From contig NZ_JBCNNF010000021.1 of assembly GCF_039594555.1 (NCBI RefSeq), forward strand, positions 1-31,888: a stretch of 31,888 nt of DNA. The letters run 5' to 3'. Positions 16,720 through 23,517 of this stretch are shown in pieces. The stretch comes from Inquilinus sp039594555 (GTDB lineage: Bacteria > Pseudomonadota > Alphaproteobacteria > DSM-16000 > Inquilinaceae). The stretch's first letter is position 1. Every line of letters starts with the position of its first letter. Below the pieces are notes generated by a model. It did not search any database, was not told the DNA's origin, and was given only the letters and a program-made list of their open reading frames with translations. A program made the position numbers and the translations under genes.

Positions 16720-17750
16720 GCCACCGCCTCGCCGGCCGCGGCGGGGATTGCGCCCGGGCCGAAGGTCCGGCCGCCCCAGATCACGGGCAGCCGCGGCACC
16801 GCGCTCTCGTCGCCCACCGGCGCCGGAAAGCCCCGCGCCAGGCTCTGCGCTTCCGCCCGCACCTCGCGCGGCGACCAGACCGGCCCGAGGGGCAGGCGGC
16901 GGTCGAGCGCGATGTCGTGCAGCTGGCGCCGGGTCAGGGTGAGGAACTTCGCCTCGATGATGCGCGCCACCTCGCCGATCCGCCCCAGCCGCCCGGCCCG
17001 GGTGGCGAAGTCCGGGGCGGCCAGCCGCGGGTCGCCGACGAAGTCGCGCAGGATCGGCCAGTCCGGCTCCTGATACACCAGCGCCACCCAGCCATCGGCG
17101 CAGCGCAGCACCTGCCATTCGGCGTCGGCGCCGGCGCGGGTCGGCGGCGGGGCCAGGGTCATCGGCAGGCTCTTCCAGTTCAGCCAGACCAGCGTGTCCA
17201 GCACATGGACCCGCACCGTCCGGCGCGTGGCCGGCCGGCACAGGGCGGCGGCGATGCCGGTGAAGGCGGCGAGGCCCGCGGCATAGGCGGCCTGGTGGCC
17301 CGCCAGCTTCAGCGGCTCGCGCTCCGGATCGCCGACGAGGTCGAGCAGGCCGCTCAGGGCCATCAGGGTGAACTCGCTGGCCGGTGCGGCCCCGGCATCT
17401 TCCGCGAACGGGGACAGCAGCGCGACGACCGGCGGCAGCCGGTCGCGGGGGCGATCCGGCCCGGCATCCAGGATGGCGGCATCGGCCGTTCGCAGCAGCC
17501 GGTCCGCGGATGCGCCGCCGGACGGCAGGTACCGCTTGCCGGCGCCCAGGAAGGCGAAGACCGCGCCGGCCTCCCCCCGCAGCGGGTCGCCCGCCGGCCC
17601 CTCCAGCACGGTCACCCCGGCGCCGAGGTCGGCGGCGATCCGGCCCGCCAGCCCCCCGGCCAGGCGCAGCATCAGCGGCGCCTCGGGCGCATAGCTCTCG
17701 ACGATGGTGACGCCGGCCAGGGGACGGTTCGGCTCTGCTGGCAGGGTCAC
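16716..17750 (-). CDS. CaiB/BaiF-family protein, short and lacking the catalytic Asp
   Basis: This 344-residue relative of family III CoA-transferases is shorter than the usual 390-420 residues. It keeps LAGVTIVESYAPEAPL and AADLGAGVTVLEG at the N terminus, but the segment that normally carries the catalytic aspartate reads LAGHQAAYAAGLAAF. The start is GTG 17750, whose GTGA overlaps the stop of the dienelactone-hydrolase-like gene (17750-17747), with AGGA seven bases upstream. The longer open reading to 18749 only runs through the upstream genes. With the next gene it may form a heteromeric enzyme like BbsEF of benzylsuccinate metabolism, where two CaiB-like subunits are encoded side by side. 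It may be structural rather than catalytic. Confidence 0.85.
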   Translation of the reverse strand: MTLPAEPNRPLAGVTIVESYAPEAPLMLRLAGGLAGRIAADLGAGVTVLEGPAGDPLRGEAGAVFAFLGAGKRYLPSGGASADRLLRTADAAILDAGPDRPRDRLPPVVALLSPFAEDAGAAPASEFTLMALSGLLDLVGDPEREPLKLAGHQAAYAAGLAAFTGIAAALCRPATRRTVRVHVLDTLVWLNWKSLPMTLAPPPTRAGADAEWQVLRCADGWVALVYQEPDWPILRDFVGDPRLAAPDFATRAGRLGRIGEVARIIEAKFLTLTRRQLHDIALDRRLPLGPVWSPREVRAEAQSLARGFPAPVGDESAVPRLPVIWGGRTFGPGAIPAAAGEAVA

Positions 17751-18478
17751 GTCAGCGTCCTGTCCCACAGGTCGAACAGGCGGTCCCAGCTCTTCTCGGC
17801 CGCGATCGTCTCGTAGGCCGCGCCGGCGGCGAAGCCGTAGCCGTGGCGGGTGCCGGGATGGATATCCAGCACATAGCGCGTCCCGGCGGCGTCGAGCGCC
17901 GCCTGCAGCGCGGCGATGGTCTCGGGCGGGGCGGCGCCGTCGGTCTCGGCGAAGCCGTAATACATCTCGCCGCGGATGCGATCGACCAGCCGGTGCGGCG
18001 ACGTCTCGTCCTCGGTCACCAGGCCGACGCCGTAGAGCGACCCGACGCCGGCGAAGCGATGCGGGAAGCGGGCCGCGGCCACGGTGACGTAGCGGCCGCT
18101 CATGCAGTAGCCGACGGCGCCGACCGGGCCGGGCCGCACCCGGTCCTGGGCGTCGACGAAGGCCAGCAGGCCGGCGGTGTCCTCCATCACCCGGTCGTCG
18201 TCGAGATGGCGCATGGCGGCGCCGATCACGGCCGACATGCGGTCGTCCCGCCGCGGCAGGTCGAAGCGCAGCTGCCCGAGCCGGTAGTACATGTCGGGCA
18301 GCACGCAGAAATAGCCCTGCCGGGCGATCCGCCGCGCCATGTTGCGCAGCTCCTCCCGGATGCCGGGCGCGTCCATGTAGACCAGGATCGCGGGATAGCG
18401 CCCGGGTTCGGACGGGCAGGCGGTAAAGGCCGGCATCGTGCCGTGCCGGGTGACCACGGATACGTCCTGTTCGATCAT
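17747..18478 (-). CDS. Dienelactone hydrolase family protein
   Basis: This 243-residue protein has the dienelactone hydrolase triad: the cysteine nucleophile C125 in VGYCMSGRY, an aspartate near D180 (FAETDGAAPPE) and histidine H212 (GTRHGYGF). The N-terminal part (PAILVYMDAPGIREELRNMARRIA, then GYFCVLPDMYYR) fits the same family. Members open lactones such as 4-carboxymethylene-butenolide, or hydrolyse other activated esters. ATG 18478 overlaps the stop of the DUF35 gene by four bases and its own stop overlaps the next GTG start by four. Unlike the three Ser-to-Ala proteins nearby, this one has a complete triad. Confidence 0.92.
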   Translation of the reverse strand: MIEQDVSVVTRHGTMPAFTACPSEPGRYPAILVYMDAPGIREELRNMARRIARQGYFCVLPDMYYRLGQLRFDLPRRDDRMSAVIGAAMRHLDDDRVMEDTAGLLAFVDAQDRVRPGPVGAVGYCMSGRYVTVAAARFPHRFAGVGSLYGVGLVTEDETSPHRLVDRIRGEMYYGFAETDGAAPPETIAALQAALDAAGTRYVLDIHPGTRHGYGFAAGAAYETIAAEKSWDRLFDLWDRTLT

Positions 18479-18900
18479 CGATTGTCGCTTCCCGGATGAG
18501 GCTGCCCGTCGCCGCGCAGGCGGACGGCGTGCTGGATGCGGTCGCCATGCGCGCGGCAGAAGATCTCGACCTCCGCGCCGATCCAGCTTCCCGCCGGCTC
18601 CGCCCCCACGAGGTTGGAGACGACGATCGGCCCTTCGGCCAGCTGGACCGCAACCGCATTGTAGGGCGGCGGATGGTCGTCGAAATACTGCCGGTGGAAG
18701 ACGACCCAGGACAGGATCGTGCCGCGCCCGGACACCGGCTGCCAAGCATAGTCGAGCGACAGGCAGTCCGGGCAGGCGGGGCCGGGCGGATAGCGGAAGC
18801 GGCCGCAGGCGGCGCAGCATTGCAGCTCCAGCCGCCCCTGGTCCAGAGCCGCCCACATCGGCCGGTCGTAGAGGGTGAGAACGCGTTCGGAGAGGCCCAT
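18475..18900 (-). CDS. DUF35 OB-fold/zinc-ribbon protein, second copy
   Basis: This 141-residue DUF35 protein has a zinc ribbon with C29-x2-C32 and C43-x2-C46 and an OB fold beginning GRGTILSWVVFHRQYF and continuing VAVQLAEGPIVVSNLVG. It should bind the thiolase-like protein encoded nine bases upstream. It differs clearly in sequence from the copy at 12302-12685, so the two pairs are not a recent duplication. ATG 18900 has AGGCGG a few bases upstream. Its stop overlaps the start of the dienelactone-hydrolase-like gene by four bases. Confidence 0.9.
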   Translation of the reverse strand: MGLSERVLTLYDRPMWAALDQGRLELQCCAACGRFRYPPGPACPDCLSLDYAWQPVSGRGTILSWVVFHRQYFDDHPPPYNAVAVQLAEGPIVVSNLVGAEPAGSWIGAEVEIFCRAHGDRIQHAVRLRGDGQPHPGSDNR

Positions 18901-18909
18901 CTGCGCCGC

Positions 18910-20073
18910 CTATCGACCGTAGATGATGGACACGGCCTTGCCGGCCACGTCCGAGCTGTAATGGACGAAGCGGCAGTCCGGCACCTGCCGGTCGCCGCCT
19001 TCGCCGCGCACCTGGCGCACGGCCTCGACCTGGTGGTTCCAGCCCTGCATGTAGCTCTCCGACAGGTGGCCGCCGCTGGTATTGACCGGCAGGCCGCGGG
19101 CCAGCGAGATGCCGTGGTCGCGCATGAAGCGCCCGGCCTCGCCGTCGCCGCAGTAGCCGTAGCCCTCCAGCGCCAGGGGGATGTGGCAGGAGAAGCTGTC
19201 GTAGATCTGCAGGGCGCTCATGTCCCGCGGCCCGATGCCCGCCATGTCGAAGACCTGGGCCGCCGTCTCGCGCTGGGCCGGGCGGTAGAAGTCGAACAGC
19301 CGCGGCTCCAGGCTGGTGGCGCCGCGGTTCAGGTCCGACCGGCCGACCCCGTGGATCGGCACCGCGCGCGACGTCATCCGCCTGGCGCGGCCGGCCTCGG
19401 CGATGATCAGCGCCACGCCGCCATCGTTGATCAGGCAGTAGTCGAACAGGTGCAGCGGCTCGCAGATATAGGTCGAGGCCAGGTAGTCCTCGATGCCGAT
19501 CGGCTTGCGCATCAGCGCGTTCGGGTTCCGGCTGGCGGCCAGGCGCTGGGCCACCGCCACCTCGCCCAGCTCGGCCTCGGTCAGGCCGGTCAGTTCCATG
19601 TAGCGCCGGAACATCATGGCGTAGAGGGCGCCCTGCGAGGTGAAGCCCCAGGGCGCGTGGTAGACATAGGACAGGAAGGCGCCGCCGCCCTGCGCGTCCG
19701 GCCCGCCATAGTTCACCGCGGCCGACCGCTGGTCGTTGCCATAGACCAGCGCGACAACCTCGGCCATGCCGGTCGCGACCGCCATGCAGGCTTCGATCAC
19801 GGCCAGCATCGCATCGGCCTGGCCGCCCCAGCGGACGTTCAGGCCCAGCACCTCCGCCACCCGCTCATAGGCCGTGGTCGGGCCGACGATCAGCCCGTCG
19901 ATCTCGTCGCGGTCGATCCCGGCATCGGCCAGGGCCGCGCGGAAGGCGACGGCGGCATAGCCGGTGGAATCATGGGGCTTGGCACCCGACCGGACGGCGG
20001 CATGGTCGGCCACCCAGTCGGTGTGGCCGACGCCGACCACGGATGCGGCCCGGGCAAGACGGGCGTCACCCAT
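18910..20073 (-). CDS. Thiolase-like protein without nucleophilic Cys, second copy
   Basis: This 387-residue SCP2-thiolase/Ltp-type protein lacks the thiolase cysteine: the corresponding segment reads GGQADAML (residues 83-90), and the C-terminal C-x-G loop reads VHYSSDVAG. A histidine in TSGGHLSES (H336) and the motif IYDSFSCHIPLALEGYGYC (Y291) are kept, as in the first copy. Retro-aldol or related chemistry with the DUF35 partner is inferred. ATG 20073 has no recognisable ribosome binding site, and no other in-frame ATG, GTG or TTG is available nearby; a short upstream reading frame with an excellent ribosome binding site ends across this start (20113-20066). It heads the unit behind the LysR-type promoter at 20140-20204. 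Confidence 0.87.
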   Translation of the reverse strand: MGDARLARAASVVGVGHTDWVADHAAVRSGAKPHDSTGYAAVAFRAALADAGIDRDEIDGLIVGPTTAYERVAEVLGLNVRWGGQADAMLAVIEACMAVATGMAEVVALVYGNDQRSAAVNYGGPDAQGGGAFLSYVYHAPWGFTSQGALYAMMFRRYMELTGLTEAELGEVAVAQRLAASRNPNALMRKPIGIEDYLASTYICEPLHLFDYCLINDGGVALIIAEAGRARRMTSRAVPIHGVGRSDLNRGATSLEPRLFDFYRPAQRETAAQVFDMAGIGPRDMSALQIYDSFSCHIPLALEGYGYCGDGEAGRFMRDHGISLARGLPVNTSGGHLSESYMQGWNHQVEAVRQVRGEGGDRQVPDCRFVHYSSDVAGKAVSIIYGR

Positions 20074-20113
20074 GGCGGCGCCGGACCGGCTGCGGGGATG
20101 TTGAGCTTTGCAC
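20066..20113 (-). CDS. Possible 15-residue leader peptide coupled to the thiolase-like gene
   Basis: On the minus strand GGGAGGG (20127-20121) is followed seven bases later by GTG, opening a 15-codon frame that ends in TGA at 20068-20066, three bases after the thiolase-like ATG (20073-20071). The thiolase-like start itself has no ribosome binding site, so ribosomes finishing the leader could restart on it. The peptide (starting MQSSTSPQP) has no recognisable sequence. This may be chance; conservation would decide. Confidence 0.35.
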   Translation of the reverse strand: MQSSTSPQPVRRRHG

Positions 20114-20139
20114 GGAACGACCCTCCCGATTTTTCGACC

Positions 20140-20204
20140 AGAGAAGGGGGATCCGCGGCCGCCGTCAAACGACGATATCGAAAGGATGATTGAGTTTCGC
20201 TCAA
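20140..20204 (-). promoter_or_regulatory. LysR-type regulated promoter, copy C
   Basis: On the minus strand a perfect TTGAG-N5-CTCAA palindrome (20204-20190) is followed by 17 bases and TCGTTTGA (20172-20165), which contains the -35-like TTGACG (20168-20163); a weak -10-like TTCTCT (20145-20140) lies 17 bases on. This is the most symmetric of the three copies and matches copy A over TCGTTTGACGGC. It predicts a transcript start near 20133, about 60 bases before the thiolase-like ATG. Confidence 0.7.
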
Positions 20205-20214
20205 GGGGCGCGAT

Positions 20215-21120
20215 CTACGCCGCCCCGAGGCGGGCCTGCCGCGCGAAGGCCGCGTCGAACACCCGGTCGGCCATCACCTGGCACCGCTTGATCAGCCGGT
20301 GCTCGTCCTTGGTGTAGTCCGGCCTGGCGTTGTGCAGCGTCGAGATGTTGTCCCACATCAGCACGTCGCCCTCGCGCCAGCGATGGGTGTAGCGGAACCG
20401 CTCCTGCAGCTGGTGCTCGAACAGGAAATCGAGCATCCGGTCGCTCTCGTCCTTGTCCCATCCGTCGATCCGGATCGCGTATCCGGGGTTGGCGTACAGC
20501 ACGGTGCGGCCGCTGATCGGGTGGCGCAGGAGGATCGGGTGGGACACCGGGGGCTTCTGCCGCCGCTGCTCCTCGGTCAGGGGCGGCCGGTTGCTGCCGG
20601 GCCGGCGCCGCATCTCCTCCCAGAACTTGTTGAAGTCGTGCAGCGCCGTGGCGCCTTCCAGCCGCCTGCGGACCTCGTCCGGCAGCGCCTCACAGGCGGC
20701 GTACATGTCGGCGAACTCGGTGGCCCCCAGCGCCACCCCGTCGCGGCGCGGCACCTTGATGGCGTAGAGCACATTCGCGAAGGCGATGTCGCGGCTGTAG
20801 GACATGTCGGTGTGCCAGTCCTGGCCGGCATCCGACAGGCCGATCGGCCGGCCATTCTCGGTGATATTGGACAGGATCATCACCTCGGGGTGGCCCGGCT
20901 CCTGGAATGCGTTGGCGACATTGATCTCCAGCGTCCCGAAGCGGGCGCTGAACGCCTTGAGCTGGCCTGCGTCGATCTGCTGGCCCGGGAACCAGATGAC
21001 CCCGTGCTGCGCCAGGGATCCGAGAATAATGCCGAAATCCTCTTCACCGAGGGGCTGGGCCAGATCGATCTCCGAAATCCTGGCCCCGAGCCCGGACGCA
21101 TTCGCCACAACAACGACCAT
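20215..21120 (-). CDS. TauD/TfdA-family Fe(II)/2-oxoglutarate dioxygenase
   Basis: This 301-residue enzyme has the 2-His-1-carboxylate iron site of the TauD family: H103-x-D105 in QDWHTDMSYS and the distal histidine H263 in NISTLHNARPDY, followed by the 2-oxoglutarate-binding arginines near 275-279 (EHRLIKR). Length fits the family. ATG 21120 has AGGAAG eight bases upstream; the open reading continues to 21207 but lacks support. Members hydroxylate sulfonates, aryloxyacetates, carnitine precursors and other small acids; the substrate here is unknown. It is divergent from an FMN-dependent alpha-hydroxy-acid dehydrogenase and lies just upstream of promoter copy C. Confidence 0.93.
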   Translation of the reverse strand: MVVVVANASGLGARISEIDLAQPLGEEDFGIILGSLAQHGVIWFPGQQIDAGQLKAFSARFGTLEINVANAFQEPGHPEVMILSNITENGRPIGLSDAGQDWHTDMSYSRDIAFANVLYAIKVPRRDGVALGATEFADMYAACEALPDEVRRRLEGATALHDFNKFWEEMRRRPGSNRPPLTEEQRRQKPPVSHPILLRHPISGRTVLYANPGYAIRIDGWDKDESDRMLDFLFEHQLQERFRYTHRWREGDVLMWDNISTLHNARPDYTKDEHRLIKRCQVMADRVFDAAFARQARLGAA

Positions 21121-21208
21121 GATTTTACTTCCTATCCATGCTTCCATTTCGGCAAAAACCATACAAGGATTCAAACAGCCGCTTCCGATCCAAAAGCGAA
21201 ACAGCATT

Positions 21209-21223
21209 TTTCTGGAGAAGAAA
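21209..21223. promoter_or_regulatory. Candidate operator between the TauD and hydroxy-acid dehydrogenase genes
   Basis: TTTCT-N5-AGAAA, a perfect inverted repeat with a T-N11-A core, lies in the AT-rich 167-base divergent gap. Its spacing matches the LysR box style of the other promoters but its sequence differs, so a different regulator would be needed, perhaps the LysR protein encoded at 22490-23470. A -35-like TTGAAT (21174-21169) points toward the TauD gene. Support is by symmetry only. Confidence 0.35.
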
Positions 21224-21287
21224 CACCAGGACCGGCAATAAGCTGCTATCGGATCAGTCGGTCAGAACTTGGGCAGGGCCCGTTCAG

Positions 21288-22532
21288 ATGATCCGAGACA
21301 CCTCGCCCGCGGCGAGCCTGCGCCTTTCGCCCGCCGCGGCGGCCGAGGCTGCGCCCCCGACGCGGGACCGGCGCTTCCTGTGCCTTGACGATTTCGAGCG
21401 CGCGGCGCGCCGCCGCCTGCCGCGGATGCTGTACGGCTTCGTCGCCGGCGGGGCGGAGGAGCAGGCGTCGCTGCGCGACAACCGGGCGGCCTTCGCCGAG
21501 CTTCGCTTCCTGCCGAGGATCCTGGCCGACGTCTCCGGCCGGTCGCAGGCGACCTCCCTGCTCGGCCGCCCGCAGGCCCATCCCTTCGGCATCGCGCCGA
21601 TGGGGCTGACCGGCATCTGCGCGTTCGAGGCGGACCTGCTGCTGGCCCGGGCGGCCGCGGAGGCGCGGATCCCGATGATCCTCAGCGCCACATCGATCAT
21701 CCCGATGGAGCAGATCCGCGCCGCGGCGCCCGACACCTGGATGCAGGCCTATCTGCCGGCCGAGACCGACCGGATCGACGGCTTCCTGCAGCGGGTCTCC
21801 GACGCCGGGTTCGAGACGCTGGTCCTGACAGCCGACGTGCCGGTCGCGGCCAACCGCGAGCACAACATCCGCAACGGCTTCGACCTGCCGCTCCGCCCCG
21901 GGCCGCGGCTGTTCTGGCAGGGCGCGACCCATCCCCGCTGGCTGCTCGGCACGGTGCTGCGCACGCTGACGAGGCGGGGCATGCCGCATTTCGAGAACAT
22001 GGACCGCCATCGCGGCCCGCCGGTCGTCTCGACCGCCGCGGTGCGGGCCCTCGGGCGGCGCGATGCCCTGAGCTGGGCCTCGTTCGAGGTCATCCGGGCC
22101 CGCTGGCGCGGCAAGCTGCTGATCAAAGGCGTGCTGTCGCCTCGCGATGCGAGGATCGCGTCCGAGGCAGGGGCCGACGGGATCATCGTGTCGAACCATG
22201 GCGGCCGCCAGCTCGACGGCGCCGTGTCCCCCTTGCGGGCGCTGCCGGCGATCGCGGCCGAGGCGAAAGGCCTGCCGATCCTGTTCGACAGCGGCATCCG
22301 CCGCGGCTCGGACGTGCTCAAGGCCCTCGCCCTCGGGGCGAATTTCGTGTTCCTGGGCCGCCCCTTCCTGTTCGCCGCGGCCGCGGCCGGCGCCGCCGGG
22401 ATCCGCCGGGCGATCGCCCTCCTGGCCGAGGAGATCGACCGCGACATGGCGCTGCTCGGCGTCACCGCGCCGTCGATGGTGACACCCGACTACCTCGCCG
22501 CTGCCACGCCGCCATTCGGAGGCCGGGGATGA
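21288..22532 (+). CDS. FMN-dependent alpha-hydroxy-acid dehydrogenase (LldD/glycolate oxidase family)
   Basis: This 414-residue enzyme oxidises a 2-hydroxy acid to a 2-oxo acid with FMN. Visible active-site residues are Y49 (MLYGFVAGGAEEQ), Y155 (WMQAYLP), K280 (LLIKGVLSPRDA), and H304 and R307 in SNHGGRQLDG. The phosphate-binding FDSGIRRGSD and FLGRPF loops are present. The first 25 residues are Ala/Pro-rich and outside the family core. ATG 21288 is chosen; upstream in-frame codons to 21138 lie in the intergenic region with no ribosome binding site. It may act on L-lactate, mandelate or another hydroxy acid. Its last 43 bases overlap tail to tail with the LysR gene. Confidence 0.92.
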   Translation: MIRDTSPAASLRLSPAAAAEAAPPTRDRRFLCLDDFERAARRRLPRMLYGFVAGGAEEQASLRDNRAAFAELRFLPRILADVSGRSQATSLLGRPQAHPFGIAPMGLTGICAFEADLLLARAAAEARIPMILSATSIIPMEQIRAAAPDTWMQAYLPAETDRIDGFLQRVSDAGFETLVLTADVPVAANREHNIRNGFDLPLRPGPRLFWQGATHPRWLLGTVLRTLTRRGMPHFENMDRHRGPPVVSTAAVRALGRRDALSWASFEVIRARWRGKLLIKGVLSPRDARIASEAGADGIIVSNHGGRQLDGAVSPLRALPAIAAEAKGLPILFDSGIRRGSDVLKALALGANFVFLGRPFLFAAAAAGAAGIRRAIALLAEEIDRDMALLGVTAPSMVTPDYLAAATPPFGGRG

Positions 22533-23470
22533 AGATCGACCCCGGGACCGCGGGCGGCCTGCGGCGCGGATCGCGCCCAGCGCGCCTCGGTCCTCAGCCA
22601 GTCGCGCAGATGGTCCAGGAACAGGGTGGCGCGCAGCGGCAGATCGCGCCGGGGATAGACCGCGCGGATCTCCAGCTCGGTCGGGGTGAAGTCCGTCATC
22701 ACCTGGCGCAGGCGGCCGGCCCGGATGTCGTCGTCGACCATGTAGGTCGGGTGCATCGAGATGCCCTCGCCCATCAGGGCCGCGGACCGGATCGCCTCGC
22801 CGAAATTCGACCAGAACGGGCCCGTCACATGGACCTGAAAGGCGTCCCCGTCCCGCTGGAAGCGCCAGATCCCCGTCGGCGACTTGCCGGTGTGGACAAG
22901 ACATCGGTGCCCGGCCAGGTCGCCTGGCGCCTGCGGCGCGCCATGGCGTTCCAGATAGGCGGGCGCCGCCACCAGCACCTGCGGGGCGCGCATCAGCAGG
23001 CGCGAGATGCTGCTGGCATCCCGCAGCGAATGGGCGATGCGGATCGAGAAGTCGAAGCCGCTCCTGACGATGTCGAGCGACCCGTCGTCATTGGTGAGCG
23101 CGACCTGGATGTCGGGATGGATGGCGCCGAAGGCGCGGATCGCCGGCACCACATGGTAGGCGCCAAAGGAGGGTGGCGTGCCGATGCGCACGGTGCCGGC
23201 CGGCCGCGCCGTCGCCGACCGCATCCTGAGTTCCAGCGCCTCGAAATCATCGAGCAGCCTCGGCCCCTCCTCGAGCAGCACGGCACCGGCATCGGTCAGG
23301 TTGACCGAATGGGTGGTCCGGCTCAGCAGCTGCACCCGCAGCATGTCCTCGAGCGCCGCCACCTGCTTGGTGACCGCCGCCCGCGACAGGCTGAGGCCTT
23401 CGGCCGCGGCGGTGAAGCTGCGGGCGTTGGCGACCGCGACGAAGGTGCGGATGAGCCGCAGCCGGTCCAT
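22490..23470 (-). CDS. LysR-family transcriptional regulator
   Basis: This 326-residue regulator has the usual N-terminal helix-turn-helix (MDRLRLIRTFVAVANARSF, then AAEGLSLSRAAVTKQVAALED) and an effector domain starting near residue 90 (GTVRIGTPPSFGAYHVVPAI). It resembles the CrgA/PA0477-type group. ATG 23470 follows a G-rich tract; a GTG one codon earlier is possible. It is divergent from the DRE-TIM metallolyase gene across only 47 bases, making that gene its most likely target, and convergent with the hydroxy-acid dehydrogenase gene. No clear T-N11-A box is visible in the 47-base gap. Confidence 0.92.
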   Translation of the reverse strand: MDRLRLIRTFVAVANARSFTAAAEGLSLSRAAVTKQVAALEDMLRVQLLSRTTHSVNLTDAGAVLLEEGPRLLDDFEALELRMRSATARPAGTVRIGTPPSFGAYHVVPAIRAFGAIHPDIQVALTNDDGSLDIVRSGFDFSIRIAHSLRDASSISRLLMRAPQVLVAAPAYLERHGAPQAPGDLAGHRCLVHTGKSPTGIWRFQRDGDAFQVHVTGPFWSNFGEAIRSAALMGEGISMHPTYMVDDDIRAGRLRQVMTDFTPTELEIRAVYPRRDLPLRATLFLDHLRDWLRTEARWARSAPQAARGPGVDLHPRPPNGGVAAAR

Positions 23471-23517
23471 CACGCCGCCCCCCGCCTTTCCCCGCCCCTG
23501 AACCCCAGAATTCGGAC

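Noticed and set aside
17751..18749. N-terminal extension of the short CaiB-like protein back to 18749
   Set aside because: The extension overlaps the dienelactone-hydrolase-like and DUF35 genes in another frame and shows no homology; GTG 17750 with its 4-bp overlap and AGGA is a normal start.
18910..20073. Call as an ordinary acetyl-CoA acetyltransferase
   Set aside because: The nucleophilic Cys and the second Cys loop are both missing, so a thiolase activity call is not supported.
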